A DNA stretch of 64,000 bases. It comes from Pictodentalium vernedei (Eukaryota > Mollusca > Scaphopoda > Dentaliida > Dentaliidae). Under the pieces are notes generated by a model. The model did not search any database. It was not told where the DNA came from and worked only from the letters and a program-made list of their open reading frames with translations. The DNA lies in NCBI GenBank assembly GCA_031216915.1, contig CM062292.1:70374956-70438955 (forward strand), given 5' to 3'. The position numbers and the translations under genes are program-made. This document shows, piece by piece, positions 1 to 10,460 of this stretch (the stretch's first letter is position 1; every line of letters begins with the position of its first letter).

Positions 1-286
1 CATCTGTGAGCTCTCCAACATCGGAACTCTGAACTCTGCACCACGGCAGAGGTCTGGTTAGATCGGTTGAAGACTTGCGCACCATCGACGTGCAATACGC
101 CTTAGTACACAGCATCATCGTGTCCCCCATACGGACATTTGGGGTTAAGTGCCTTGCCCAAGGACACAACGCGGGGGTGCGAATCAATCGCTGAAATGGT
201 CACCCATCCAACCACTAACCGCGCTCGACGTTGCTTAACTTCGGTGATCTGACGAGAATCGGTTACCGCGACGCCACCGCGCCCCC
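1..286 (-). mobile_element. 5S rRNA-headed SINE, cut by window edge
   Basis: Read on the minus strand, the head starts GGGGGCGCGGTGGCG and then follows the internal part of 5S rRNA: AAGTTAAGCAACGTCGAGC (A-box region) and GTTAGTGGTTGGATGGGTGA (C-box region). The body, GTTGTGTCCTTGGGCAAGGC followed by GTGTACTAAGG, is shared with the tRNA-headed SINEs at 8961, 10461, 41777, 50902 and 61936. It is therefore a SINE3-type element whose 5S head carries an internal Pol III promoter. The 3' end lies outside the window. The 5S resemblance is seen directly; activity is unknown. Confidence 0.75.
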
Positions 287-485
287 AAAATATCAGATCA
301 TTCCAATTAAACCATGATACCAGTTGCAGATACAAAGGCAGTATGAAGTACTGTGATCATAATCCGGCCTCTTTCGCGGTCAGATCGTCATGCGATCGTG
401 ACACAACTACACCAGTGCGGCGAGATTTCGAAAATAAAATATTGCGAAAGTAAGACCATATCAAGAAAAATAAACAAAAACTTCC

Positions 486-853
486 CAGGGGTGTAGCCAA
501 CAATTTTTTAGGGGGTCGCCCACAATGCAACTCAACAATGAGAATGTCTGGCAACTAAGAAGACTGAAATCTTGTCCAGAGGACTTGGCCAAAGGTCAAA
601 TTGGAGGAGATTATGGGAGGGGGTGACCCCTCCCATAATCTCCTCCAACTTGACCTTTGGCCATAGGTGGTGTCCGGTGGGGTGAGGGGAGGGGAGGGAT
701 CAAAGAAAAAAATCTTCAATACTTGATATCAGCAGAGAACAAAGATTTCATGCTGAGTGCAAGTGAATCAAATTCAGTATTGGGTTGAGGACCTTTGGGA
801 TTGGGGGAGGGGTGGTCATACGACCCCCATGACCCTCCCTGGCTACACCTTTG
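486..853. mobile_element. hAT-like short inverted-repeat element
   Basis: The ends form an inverted repeat: CAGGGGTGTAGCCA on the left and the complement of CAAAGGTGTAGCCAGG on the right. hAT ends typically begin CAG/CAA plus GGGTG. I found no matching 8 bp target duplication, so the edges may have decayed. It encodes nothing. Its interior holds the 76 bp hairpin listed at 587. Confidence 0.45.
587..662. repeat. near-perfect 76 bp hairpin
   Basis: Left arm GGCCAAAGGTCAAATTGGAG, continuing through GATTATGGGAGGGG, is mirrored by CCCTCCCATAATC ... CTTGACCTTTGGCC with about one mismatch and a four-base loop. It is the central palindrome of the surrounding inverted-repeat element. Confidence 0.85.
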
Positions 854-911
854 TACCCTAGATTTAGTGTTCTCGCATTTCATTTTCCGATGTGTAAGAT
901 TCGACAGTATT

Positions 912-1154
912 TAGTTAGAAATGTAGACAGAGAATTTGGGCAATCACGATCCGGTCTTATTCTCTGTGTATTTTTGTGATATCAGTATACTGTACAATAA
1001 GATTGCGGTGATAAATGTAGATAGAGAATTTGGACCGGATCGCTACCCAGTCTTCGAGATCTAGTCACATCCCCTGTTTACTTTTGCAATCCGCTCTTAT
1101 TCCCTACCTACTTGTGTGATAGCAGCCCGATGATATGTGCAATTTCTAACTACA
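912..1154. repeat. possible small inverted-repeat element
   Basis: TAGTTAGAAAT at the left is matched by ATTTCTAACTA at the right. Between them the phrases AGAGAATTTGG and TCTTATTC recur, suggesting an old internal duplication. No coding potential. An 11 bp terminal match could be chance. Confidence 0.3.
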
Positions 1155-1220
1155 ATAATTATTGTTCTATACACAAAAGCAATGCGATATAATAATCTGA
1201 AACTATCCACGAATACGATG

Positions 1221-1471
1221 TTAACCCTTTACCCAACGTAACGGCCAAAACCGGCCAGCGCTATTCTCAAAAATCGCCAATTAATTTTCATTATTTTTTT
1301 CATTTTTTGTCTCAAAACATAGGTTATGACCCCTCATTGGAACGAGCTTGTTGAGCTCGTTCCAATGAGGGGTCATAACCTATGTTTTTGAGACAAAAAA
1401 TTAAAAACATTAGTTATTCAAGAATTTTTTTGGCAATTGTCGTCTGCTTTTCATGTTAGGTAAAGGGTTAA
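1221..1471. mobile_element. piggyBac-like palindromic MITE (family P)
   Basis: The element is bounded by TTAA and ends CCCTTTACC / GGTAAAGGG, the CCC...GGG ends and TTAA target typical of piggyBac transposons. It holds a long central hairpin (arms include CATAGGTTATGACCCCTCAT and TGGAACGAGCT). No ORF, so it would be mobilised in trans. Relatives in this window lie at 2404, 9955, 17096, 33939, 37822, 42557 and, decayed, 57110. The copy at 9955 has a clean related empty site at 41190 that supports TTAA duplication. Confidence 0.8.
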
Positions 1472-1485
1472 TTTTCAATATAGTA

Positions 1486-1726
1486 CAGTCGTCGTGGACT
1501 GGTCATATCCACGCGTGGGCAGTGATGTCCACGCATGCGTTTACCAGACAATAAAAATAAACATTTGCAAAATTTTAATTAACCAAGCATCTTGTCGTAC
1601 CCGTTGCTTCATTGGTTACCTTCATCATTGGTTATTTCTATAATTAGTGTCAGGAATCTAATATTATTACGTCCGTGGAAATATTGCCCATCCGTGGAAA
1701 GTGACCAGTCTACGGCGGCTGTGCTG
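1486..1726. mobile_element. mariner-like MITE with TA flanks
   Basis: Imperfect terminal inverted repeats of about 40 bp: CAGTCGTCGTGGACTGGTCA at the left matches the complement of TGACCAGTCTACGGCGGCTG at the right. TA dinucleotides lie directly outside both ends, as Tc1/mariner insertion produces. No coding capacity. Family call is inferred from the CAGT ends and TA flanks. Confidence 0.5.
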
Positions 1727-1728
1727 TA

Positions 1729-2182
1729 TCTCGTCTTGTTCAGCGACATAAATGGCAAATGGCTGTAACTTAAGAGAGAAAAAACCCACGTAACAACACA
1801 CCCCAACAATATGTGCAAGCTCTTGCGCCAGGGTTGTCTAATGTGAATATATCCATTCACTTAATTCGAAGACATATATGGGGCCACTTGTGGATCCACG
1901 TTCGTAGGGACGAACAGAACGATGGACGAATGGAAGGATATCAGGAATCATTATCTTCTCGCCACAGACGGGAATATAAAAATGAAAAAAGGAACTGAAA
2001 ATACGTATGCAATGCAGTTATTCTTTTTATTGGAAAGGTGCTGTATAAGTTCAACAGACTCCGAGATAGAAAAAGTGATGCGATAACCATTTTTATCATA
2101 TGACTCGTCCGTTTTGTTCACTTTAAAACATTTGATATTTTGTTTTCAAATTAATCAGTGATAAATAAAGCCTTCCGTCAAT
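1729..2182. other. no recognisable feature
   Basis: AT-rich unique-looking sequence with no convincing ORF. Short open frames (for example 1813-1998) have no recognisable domain. Confidence 0.4.
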
Positions 2183-2360
2183 TTCATTGGTCAATTTCAA
2201 AACTAGACAATTTGATTGGCCGAACAAAGTACAACTGGGTAACATTTTCATAATTAGCATAATTAGAGTTGGGAGCTTTCATTGGTCAATTCTCAAAACT
2301 GGACAATTTGATTGGTTAAACAAATGACAACTGGGTCACATTTGCATAATTTCAGTAGGG
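2183..2360. repeat. two-copy tandem repeat, about 98 bp
   Basis: The phrase TTCATTGGTCAATT followed by AAAACT(A/G)GACAATTTGATTGG and ACAACTGGGT occurs twice head to tail with small differences. No coding signal. Confidence 0.7.
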
Positions 2361-2403
2361 AGAATTTACGTTATCTGTCCTATTTATGGTGGGCTATATT
2401 GTA

Positions 2404-2623
2404 TTAATGTTTTACCTGCAAGAAAAACGCCATTCATTTTTTTTTATATTTCCACTTTTTGCTTCCAAAACATAGGTTATGACCCCTCATTGGAACAAGC
2501 GTGTCGCGCTAGTTCCAATGAGGGGTCATAACCTATATTTTGGAAGCAAAAATGAAAATTTTTAGTTGTACGAGGATGTCTTTGCCAAGTGCCGTCTGTA
2601 ACTCAAGTTAGGTGATGGGTTAA
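2404..2623. mobile_element. piggyBac-like MITE family P, diverged copy
   Basis: TTAA at both edges, right end GGTGATGGG, and the family hairpin core ATAGGTTATGACCCCTCATT paired with its complement around a short loop. Left terminal repeat is decayed. Less like the consensus than the 1221 or 9955 copies, so probably older. Confidence 0.65.
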
Positions 2624-2680
2624 AAAGTCATACTAAGTTGCTAATTTGTGCGTGTGTGTGTCATATGATAAAATATGAAA

Positions 2681-2806
2681 TGAGTGTTTTTCTCATATAA
2701 CATTTATGAAACTCGTCCGAATTTTCCGTTTAGGCTCGCCAGAGGCTCGCCAAAACGGAAAATTCTTAGACTCGTTTCATAAATATTATAAGAGAAAACA
2801 CTCACT
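2681..2806. repeat. long imperfect hairpin
   Basis: TGAGTGTTTT, ATTTATGAAACTCGT and GAATTTTCCGTTT on the left are mirrored by AAACGGAAAATTC, ACGAGT-type and AAAACACTCA sequence on the right, with GGCTCGCC at the centre. Probably the core of another non-autonomous DNA transposon; termini not resolved. Confidence 0.7.
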
Positions 2807-3091
2807 CCATGTCCTCTATTTCTGGATCAAGCAAACGTCCACGTGGTCCGTAATCAGCTCCCGTTGAAGACAGATTGTGTGACGTCAAAAGAACTGTAGG
2901 AAGACTGATAGCATGTTAGTAATTGATAACTGTAGAGGATGTTTTATGTAAATAAATATTATGTTATGTTATGTTGTGTTGTTTGCTGTCAGACAGATAA
3001 GCCAGCAAAGGATTACAGAATAAAGCAAAAATATCTGTTGGTGTCGAGAAGGATTTGTAAAACAACACAGTAAAATATTTTAATTCCGTTC

Positions 3092-3674
3092 CTAACCCTT
3101 TGATACTTTTTGTTCGTCTTATGACGTACGAAAGCAAACAGTGCCTTGATACTTTGTGGTTATTTATTTTGTTATTATTTTTCGATTTTTTAAAGTTTTA
3201 ACCTCAATTCCTATTTTCTCCCGAATAGTGCTCAGTGACAACCGTTGAGCCAAATGTTATCGCAGCTTAAACTACTAATATAATCCTGCTGTCGAGACTT
3301 TTTATCTGGTTTAGGGCAAGAAGCCACTATCAAGGCTTTCAAAAATTGAGGATACCAGAGCAAAAGCCGACACATCCCTTGCTTATATTTCATATTCAAC
3401 CAAACACAAATAATATTTTGTTTATATAAATTTGTTTTATTACAAATTATTGGAGAGTGCCTATGGGCACTCTCCAATAATTTGTAATAAAACAAGTTTT
3501 GAATAACAAATTCAGACCACCAAAAATAATCTAGTCTTCAACCAGATAATCACTAATATGACAACTATCTAATTTGTACTTTCCTACGTTTGACGTCGCA
3601 TTTTGAATACGTTGAAGAAACTGAATTCCCAGTGACGTTTGAACGTCGTGATAATTAAAGTCTTAAAGGGTTAA
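3092..3674. mobile_element. piggyBac-like palindromic MITE (family Q)
   Basis: Ends AACCCTTTGATAC and CTTAAAGGGTTAA with a TTAA-type target (left side mutated to CTAA). A central hairpin joins ATTATTGGAGAGTGCC to its complement at 3440-3494. A second copy in opposite orientation lies at 48876-49759 and shares the hairpin and the GACGTC-rich flank. The open frame at 3232-3495 is only the hairpin read through. Confidence 0.65.
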
Positions 3675-4198
3675 TTCCTTCTCCAATCCGTTTTCAATAA
3701 GATTTACACCGATAACGACGTGGGCGTTCATTCCAGCGAGAGATGCAGCACAGCTAGTTCTTATTTCTGTAAAATCGATAATTTTACTTCCGTGATTGAA
3801 TGGTTTCCATTGCCTTTGGGTAAAATTAATAGTGTGAGCTTCATGATCCACCATGAGGATTGACGTTTGACACAGAAAACAAAATTGTTGCTGAATACGG
3901 AACATAATGTGCCTCTAAACCTGCTGTGGCGTCGAGCAGTAATTTTTTATATATACCTTTGAATCTGATGAATTGCAAGATTTTCAACATATTAACCTGT
4001 GATTGAGAATCTAGTTACTCCTTTGCCTACGCACCTGATATCAAAATTTATTCTAATTAATGAGTGATTGATTGATTTTTATATTTACAGTATACAAAAT
4101 ATTTAACATCAATTCATAATACAAATTTTAACAGGATGCAGAAATAAGTATACTGTAGGGGGATGGCATAGACAGATTGGCTGTCTACATGTGAAACC
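3675..4198. other. no recognisable feature
   Basis: AT-rich spacer. The minus-strand open frame spanning its start mostly overlaps the end of the family Q element and shows no domain. Confidence 0.4.
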
Positions 4199-4940
4199 CA
4201 GGGACGTGGCGATATGGGTGTGACCCCCCCCCCCCCCCCCCCCATTCCTGGCCCAAAATTTCCTATCTTTGGAAATTCGGCGGGTAAATCAAGTGTAGTT
4301 GGAAATTCCATCTATCTGGATTTTAGAGCTTCTTTGGTGATGCTGATGTCTCCTTTAGCTCCCCAACTTCCAACTCGGTTTCAAATCGGCAAAAATTCCA
4401 ACTGTCACTTTTTACAACTACAGTGTACGCAATATCGAGCTTCATAAGTATGCATTATGTCAATCGGTACGAGATTTCTACAGTATGTTTACTTTCGTAA
4501 TAAAAAAAAAATCCTCGAAATGCACTTCAAGAAAATCACATCATGTAAAATCGTTATTCTGAGTTAATTCCATCATTCGCAGTTACAAAATGAAAAAAAC
4601 ATCGAAAATTGATCATTCCTGCATAAGATCTGATTTAATGTTAGGACAGTGTGAATTGCTCAAAGTTCTCGGTATGAGCATTTGTTTAGCACATATTCAA
4701 TTCCCATAATAATACCAAATAATAATAACCTGATAATTCTATCATAAATGTGTTGGCATTTCAGTTACAGGAATGAATTTTATACCCCCTTTCATGGCTT
4801 CATTTTCAAAATGTTTCTCGGTAGTGAATTTCCAACTAGGGGAAGGGGCCCGGAGGGGGTTCCTCCCTCCTGGTCCCTCCCCCTAGTTGAACATTCACTA
4901 CACTACACCCCCAAATCGGAAACCTCTAGCCACGTCCCTG
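4199..4940. mobile_element. hAT-like non-autonomous element with hairpin
   Basis: Terminal inverted repeats CAGGGACGTGGCGA and the complement of TAGCCACGTCCCTG. Flanking octamers GTGAAACC and GTCAACCC agree at six of eight positions, consistent with a decayed hAT target duplication. Inside are a run of 20-odd C residues (about 4220-4243) and a hairpin at 4820-4905 (CCAACTAGGGGAAGGG against CCCTCCCCCTAGTTG). No transposase. Confidence 0.5.
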
Positions 4941-5369
4941 GTCAACCCCCAGAACAGCAAAATGTGAAATTACACGCAGTTCCAATGAGGGGTCCACATG
5001 ATATGGTTTTGTTGAAATTTTGATAAAATAATTCTTAACTGCTCAGTTTGTAAATTAGGCGGTCGGGTGTGGCGGATTAGTGAGGTAAAGCTAGCTTTAA
5101 TATATACTTAATGTGGGTATGATGAAGTTATGGCAGAACTAAAATGAATGTCTCGTGTGTGTGGAGGGAGGGAGTCACTATTTTTTAAAGAAGTTTTGCC
5201 TAAAAACATACCTTATTACCCTTCATGAGAATGGGCTCGTGAGGATCGTTGAATGATGGCTCATAAGGTATTATTATTTATTTTTTTTGGGGGGGTGGGG
5301 GGGGGGGCGGGGGGTGGTGTGGGTGGAATTAGCCCTCAATCCCACTGAAACTGAAGACATGCGTCTTCA
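4941..5369. other. spacer with G-rich tract and MITE remnant
   Basis: A decayed piece resembling the family P palindrome (AAAACATACCTTATTACCC, GGCTCATAAGGTA) lies near 5210-5275, followed by a G-rich tract at about 5289-5325. No gene seen. Confidence 0.4.
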
Positions 5370-6060
5370 CCCATAAGATGCTTTGTATAGGGTAACCAAC
5401 GTTAAATTATCTCTGAATAATACAAATATTGAGGCCATTGGGAGCGAACAAGAACGAGCCGCTCTAAGGTTCCTCGGTGTGTGTATAAACGAAAATATGA
5501 AACTTAAACACCATGTTTCTGCAGTCTGCTTAAGAATGGAGAGTGCAATTTTTGCCCTAAATAGGGCAAAGAAATTTATCCCCGCAAAGGCAATGAAAAC
5601 TCTGTACTTTCCATTGATCATTTCGTATATGGTATTCAGGTTTGGGGTCATTCGACCTACACAAACAGAATGTTCAAGCCGCAAAAAAGAGCTGTCCGAA
5701 TTATAACTAGGAAAGCATATAACTCGCACATATACCCTTTTTCAGAGTTGTGACATTCTGAAATTTACAGATCTCTACAACCTCCACGTCTTCCTCTTTA
5801 TGCATGACTGGATGAACAAAAAACTTCCTATGTCATTCGATAGCACCCTTCGTGGATGAAATACAAGGCAGACTGGTAAAATAGAAACACACAAACCAAG
5901 AACTCAATTGTCTGCAGAATTGCCGTTTCATTACTTCCCAGGAATTTGGATAGTATAGACCCGCTAACTCAGCAATATAGTAGACCCAAGTTCAAAAAAT
6001 CATTAAAGCATAACGCTTTAAGTACCTTTTCCAGTCCAAACTCCAAGTGCGACAACCCAG
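5370..6060 (+). pseudogene. LINE reverse-transcriptase C-terminal fragment
   Basis: The open frame 5383-5706 reads like the region after the RT active site in I/Jockey/CR1-type LINEs: FLGVCINENMKLKHHV, then ALNRAKKFIP and TLYFPLIISYMVF. In another frame downstream it continues RIITRKAYNSHIYPFSEL and DLYNLHVFLFMHDW, a motif string of the same families. No endonuclease or FADD box, so it is a 5'-truncated, frame-broken relic. The minus-strand fragment at 7228-7542 shows the same motif order but is a separate copy. Confidence 0.65.
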
Positions 6061-6082
6061 CCTGTCCAGATTGTATCAGCCA

Positions 6083-6790
6083 TCAAAACCCTCTGGTATC
6101 ACATCCTCCATAACCATCAAAAACAACCACGACGTTCGTCCCAAAATGTCTCACTAGATAATTGGAATATGATGTACATATGTCCTTATATGACGACTGT
6201 TTAGGCCATACAACTGCCCTCAATAAAAATCCACCATCTACAACAAACAGAGAATGTTCTGGGATTTTAGTTTGCTCGGAACCGTATGTTTTGAGGATCT
6301 TACCGAGCGTGCTTTTCTGTGTCTTCCTCATTCCAGCAGAATCAAACAATGCTGGTGGTTTCGGGGCGAGTTCATATTTGAGATACTCTTCCATCTCTGC
6401 TTGTGACTGAATAACACATGTGATACGGTTGAACAGAATTGTGGGGTCAATCACTACCTTACTTCCACGGACTTTGATGCTATTTGCCATCGATGCGAAA
6501 GACTTCACAGTGTCAACACGTCGTAGTTTGATGCTGTTGAACGTTTTGCTTACAACATTCGATACGCAACATTCACCAATTTTGCGAACTTGGTCACAGT
6601 TCACAGTTTCGTCGGCCACAAGCCCGCTCGCTATAGAGACTAATTGTAGTGGATCTCTATTCTGAAAGGGGGAATGCACTCTGAGCCAGTTCAATAATTT
6701 GGTGATATCATTGGCATCAGTCAATTGTGAACTTTGACGGAGATCCCGATGTTGTTGGAAGTTGGAATAAATGACTATTGTTATATATCA
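6083..6790 (-). CDS. Fragment of uncharacterised protein with possible PIN/FEN1-like N-terminus
   Basis: An open frame of at least 213 codons on the minus strand, also open upstream (FQQHRDLRQSSQL precedes LTDANDITKL). It resembles an uncharacterised multi-copy family I recall from several invertebrates, with LFNRITCVIQSQAEMEEYL, then ELAPKPPALFDSAGMRKTQK, then a segment with two acidic patches, FVVDGGFLLRAVVW and VVVVFDGY. The hydrophobic-strand-plus-Asp pattern and the FDG motif resemble the N-terminal nuclease domain of FEN1/XPG, but this is a by-eye inference. The frame ends just after FDGY, where family members should continue, so the piece is truncated. No ATG supports a start. It may be a pseudogene, an exon or cargo of a mobile element. 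Confidence 0.5.
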
Positions 6791-7227
6791 TTATAAAGCC
6801 ACTGCTTTTCTGCAATTTTTGATATATAATTTAACTCCCAAAGTAGTCGTAGATTTGATTTAATGGACGTTGTGTACCCTTGTGTGTATGAAAACAATAA
6901 AAAATTTTGTACATTTTCGTGAATATTTCACCATTGAGTGTGAGGATTGGTACAAAGTTGGCATTTTCTGTTGGGGATATGTATTCTCAATATAATTCAG
7001 CACGATATTCATGACTCTCACCCTACTAAGGCGAATAAGAATGAGAAATATGGAGCTGGATCGAATTTTTTTTTAAATTTTTTTTTTCATCAAAAAAACG
7101 CTATAACTAAAAAAGCTCAACTCGGATTCGCGGGGACTTTTCACACTTTATCCGCAATGTGTGTCCCGGAAACATATAAAAAAATCAGCTTTCTCCGATT
7201 TTTTTCCTTACTTTCTCATTTTTATGT
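6791..7227. other. no recognisable feature
   Basis: AT-rich with poly-T/poly-A runs near 7060-7110 and no convincing ORF. Confidence 0.4.
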
Positions 7228-7542
7228 CTAATGTGCCTGGACTAATTGGCCTTTGTGCCAGTCAAACATGAACAGCGATGCATGCAGTTTAAACAAATCG
7301 TCAACTTTGAGGATTTCATCCTTCTTGAACAGGGGGTCGGTATGAGAGTTGTATTTTTTGTTATTGATAATTCGTAATGAACGCTTCTGCATAATAGCTA
7401 ATTTATTAATTGCTTTCGAGCTCCCCCATGTTATGATTCCATATATTAAATGGCTGTGAACCAGGGCGAAATACAATATCTTCAGGACTCGATGGGGAAG
7501 GATATTTTTTACTTTATTGAGACTATAGTTTTCCATTTCCAT
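7228..7542 (-). pseudogene. LINE reverse-transcriptase C-terminal fragment
   Basis: A 104-codon frame reading NILPHRVLKILYFALVHSHL, then YGIITWGSS and KRSLRIINNKKYNSHTDPLF, and ending DDLFKLHASLFMFDW. This is the thumb-to-C-terminus region of I/Jockey/CR1-type LINE proteins (LY..L..S...YG...WG, KR..RII). Endonuclease and catalytic RT parts are absent, so it is a short relic. Same broad family as the plus-strand relic at 5370. Confidence 0.65.
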
Positions 7543-7625
7543 GCTGTATATTAGGTTATGTTCTTGTAGTTTGTTATGTAATGTTGTTGTTAATGTATTA
7601 GTATACTGCAGAATAAAGATATATA

Positions 7626-7881
7626 CAGTACGTGGAGAGTGGATTGTAACTAAATCACCCGCGGAGTGGAGTTATCACTCAAGCTAGAACTTACAAATTT
7701 TGTACTTATCGACAAAAAAACAAGCAATGTTTCAGCCAATGGACCTCCGGGTTTAACCCGGAGGTCCATTGGCTGAAACTTTGCTGTTGCTGGTTATGCT
7801 TTGCAACAGATTTGCAATTATTGCTCGGGTGAAATCTCCACTCTGCGGTTGGTTTAGTTACAATCCACTCTGCACGTACTG
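7626..7881. mobile_element. inverted-repeat element with central hairpin
   Basis: Terminal inverted repeats of about 29 bp with one mismatch, starting CAGTACGTG(G/C)AGAGTGGA, flanked by ATATA on both sides. The central hairpin at 7729-7779 has arms GTTTCAGCCAATGGACCTCC and its complement. The same hairpin recurs near 49565-49625 and in decayed form near 63225-63275. Mariner-like by its CAGT ends, but superfamily is uncertain. Confidence 0.6.
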
Positions 7882-8159
7882 ATATATATATATATTATGA
7901 TGTTTGAGTTATTCCGGACTTTTTTGGCAAGCGTTGTCTGTTTTTCGTGTTAGACAGGGATTAAATGATAAGAATAACTAAACATTGATTAAAATACGTT
8001 CAGGGGTAATTTTTTATTCATCAAAAGTGCGGCGAGGAAAAAGGATCTCAAACAGTGGGAGCATGGCCCCTGCCCTATCATCAACATTAACTGTGCGTCG
8101 AAGAGAACAATATTCGATTTATAAGCCTTCTGTGGAGCGGATGATTTGTATCACCCGTC

Positions 8160-8650
8160 CGTCCGTAACAAACTTTGTCCGCTTAACTCCGCCTACAGTT
8201 TTCAGTGGACTTTTACGAAACTTGGTCTGAAGTATCATTATCAAGTGTAGATGTGTATGTGGTCACGAATTTTCGGTGCGACGAATTTTGCGTGGTTACG
8301 GCCCTTGGAAATAGAAAAATGTCCATCACAAAGGATTGTCTGCTTTACTCCTCCTACATTTTTTATTGGATTTTTGCGAAACTTGGTTTGAAGTATCAGT
8401 ATCGAGTGTAGATATGCATGTGGTCAGGAAATTTCGATGCGACGAAATTTGCGTGGTTACGGCCCTTGGTAATACCAAAATTTCCGTCACAAACGTTTGT
8501 CGGCTTAACTCCTCCTACATTTTTTATTGCATCTTTAAAATTCTGTTGCTCTACCAGAATGCTAATGTTCTTAGCATGTCACGCCCCGACAAACTCTGTG
8601 GGGGTGGGGGCGGGCGTGCGAATCCGCCACTGTTGGAAACGTTTGTAATT
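8160..8650. repeat. tandem repeat, about 161 bp, three units
   Basis: The phrases TCCGCTTAACTCC, GAAACTTGGT(C/T)TGAAGTATCA, GATGCGACGAA and GTGGTTACGGCCCTTGG recur at about 161 bp spacing; the third unit is incomplete. Open frames across it are by-products of the repeat. Confidence 0.75.
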
Positions 8651-8960
8651 ATGTAATAACCATGTTTAAGCTTAATTGGAGGAAAGCTGTATCGAGTTGG
8701 GGTATGGGAAGGCGAAAGGAAAGGAAGGGTGACGAGAAGGTAAAAAGCAGGGAGTTGCCAACTCATTCGGTGGCGAGTACCAAATCACCCAATCCGTTCA
8801 AAACGAATGGAGAATCACAGTATAACAGCTAGATTATTTCCAGAGTTGTGTCTAGAAATTAGTTGCAAATTACAAGCCGTTGTATTAGGATAGATGGAAA
8901 CGCCCCCCCCCCCCCTCCTCGACACACTCCCATTCATTTTGGTACACTCTCTGAATACTA

Positions 8961-9322
8961 TTTATTTATTTATTGATGTTTAAGGTCACATATTTATGCA
9001 CAATGGCTAATCATGGCCGTGACAGTTTTACGGGTGGAGGAAGCCGGAGTACCCGGAGAGAACCACCGAGCAACGACGAGCAGCTGCCAGCTCCCCAACA
9101 TCGTAACTCCGCACTGCAGCACAGGCAGGGTTAGATTGGTTGAAGACATGCGTACCATCGACGTGCAGTACGCCTTAGTACACGGCGTCATCGTGCCCCC
9201 ACGCGGGCAATGGAGATGAAGTGTCTTGCCCAAGGACACAACGCGTTTGCCGCAGGTGGGATTCGAACCGAGGACCTCTCGGCTTGCAGCCTGCACCTCT
9301 ACCTACTGAGCCACCGCGCTCC
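8961..9322 (-). mobile_element. tRNA-headed SINE with target duplication
   Basis: On the minus strand it reads tRNA head (A box GGCTCAGTAGG, B box GGTTCGAATCC), then the conserved body GTTGTGTCCTTGGGCAAGAC, and an AAATA-rich tail. Flanking 12-mers CTCTGAATACTA (8949-8960) and CTCTGAATACCA (9323-9334) form a target-site duplication with one mismatch. It encodes nothing; a LINE would supply the enzymes. Confidence 0.85.
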
Positions 9323-9369
9323 CTCTGAATACCATTTCATTGCGGTGTGCGAGTGCAACTGAGATAAAA

Positions 9370-9890
9370 CAAAATGAAAAGTAGTCATTTGTTTTTGTTC
9401 AGTTCTATGTTTTGCAAACACAATTAAATCAGTGCTTGAGTAATCATGTTAATCAAAGTAAATCTTTAAAAAGAATTAAAATTTCTCCAGATTAAAATTA
9501 AAAACTTTAACTTTTTAAACCTGACGCCCTGAATTTTTGAAAATAAAGCTTTTTAAAAAATAATCATTTGTTTTTGTTGAATTCTATAATTGTAATCCTA
9601 ATTAAATCAGTTACTGAGTAAATAGTTTAATGAAAATAAAAGTTTAAATATAATTAAAATTCGTCCAGAATAAAATTAAAATCGTTACCCTTTTAACACT
9701 GACAACCCATTTTTTTTCAAAATAAAAAATATAAAAATATTCATTTGTTTTAATTCTATATATTTTGTAAACCTAATTAAATCAGTTCTTAGTAATTATT
9801 TTAAGCAAAATGAAACTTTAAAAATAATTGAAATTCATCCAGAATAAAATTAAAATCGCTCTTAACCCCGACGCACTGATTGGTTAACTC
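9370..9890. repeat. AT-rich diverged tandem repeat, about 175 bp x3
   Basis: The phrases CATTTGTTTT, TTCTAT, AATTAAATCAGT and CCAGA(T/A)TAAAATTAAAA return three times, each closing with a GACGC- or GACAACCC-like stretch. The closing phrase GACGCCCTGAAT reappears at 10369, just past the inserted element at 9892-10365, so that element appears to have landed inside this array. Confidence 0.6.
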
Positions 9891-9891
9891 T

Positions 9892-10365
9892 TTAAACCCC
9901 TCGAACACCGGAGATCTTTTTTACGGCCTATGACCATGATACGTCATACTTTCATTAACCCTTTACCCAACGTAACGGGAAAAACCGGCCAGCGTTATTC
10001 ACAAAAATCGCCAATTAATTTTCATTATTTTTTCATTTTTTGTCTCAAAAACATAGGTTATGACCCCTCATTGGAATGAGCTCGTCGAGCTCGTTCCAAT
10101 GAGGGGTCATAACCTATGTTTTTGAGACAAAAAATGAAAAAAAAATAGTTGTTCAAGAATATTTTTTACAAGTGTCGTCTGCTTTTCATGTCAGGTAAAG
10201 GGTTAAGTAGGATGGCTGCTAAGTGAATGTGTGGGTAGATCAATAAATATTTTCAACGTGCAGCCTCTAAAATATTAATTAGTCAATCCCAAATAATGAT
10301 TATGAACTCTTCCAATTGCTCCGTTGAACTGACAAGGAAGATACCACTAGGCTTCAAAGGGTTAA
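9892..10365. mobile_element. TTAA-flanked MITE (family R) with nested MITE
   Basis: The outer element matches the uninterrupted copy at 41133-41378 on both sides of a nested family P MITE. Shared phrases are ACGGC...ATGA...CGTCATA on the left and GTAGGATGGC, GTGAATGTGTGG and GATACCACTAG on the right; the right edge is CTTCAAAGGGTTAA. The CCCTTTGAA-type ends plus TTAA suggest a second piggyBac-like family. No coding. Confidence 0.65.
9955..10206. mobile_element. piggyBac-like MITE family P, clean copy
   Basis: TTAA at both edges, ends CCCTTTACC / GGTAAAGGG, and a near-perfect central hairpin with GAGCTCGTCGAGCTC at its tip. The related locus at 41190 reads CATTAAGTAGGATGG with a single TTAA, whereas here CATTAA and TTAAGTAGGATGG flank the insert. 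This is a paralogous empty site supporting TTAA duplication. Confidence 0.85.
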
Positions 10366-10460
10366 CCTTGACGCCCTGAATGGTGTCATCGGAAAGCCAC
10401 CAGTGTTCAAGATGGTCCGAAACTGCCTGGAGAGCACATTTTAATGGCTTATGGGAAGGG

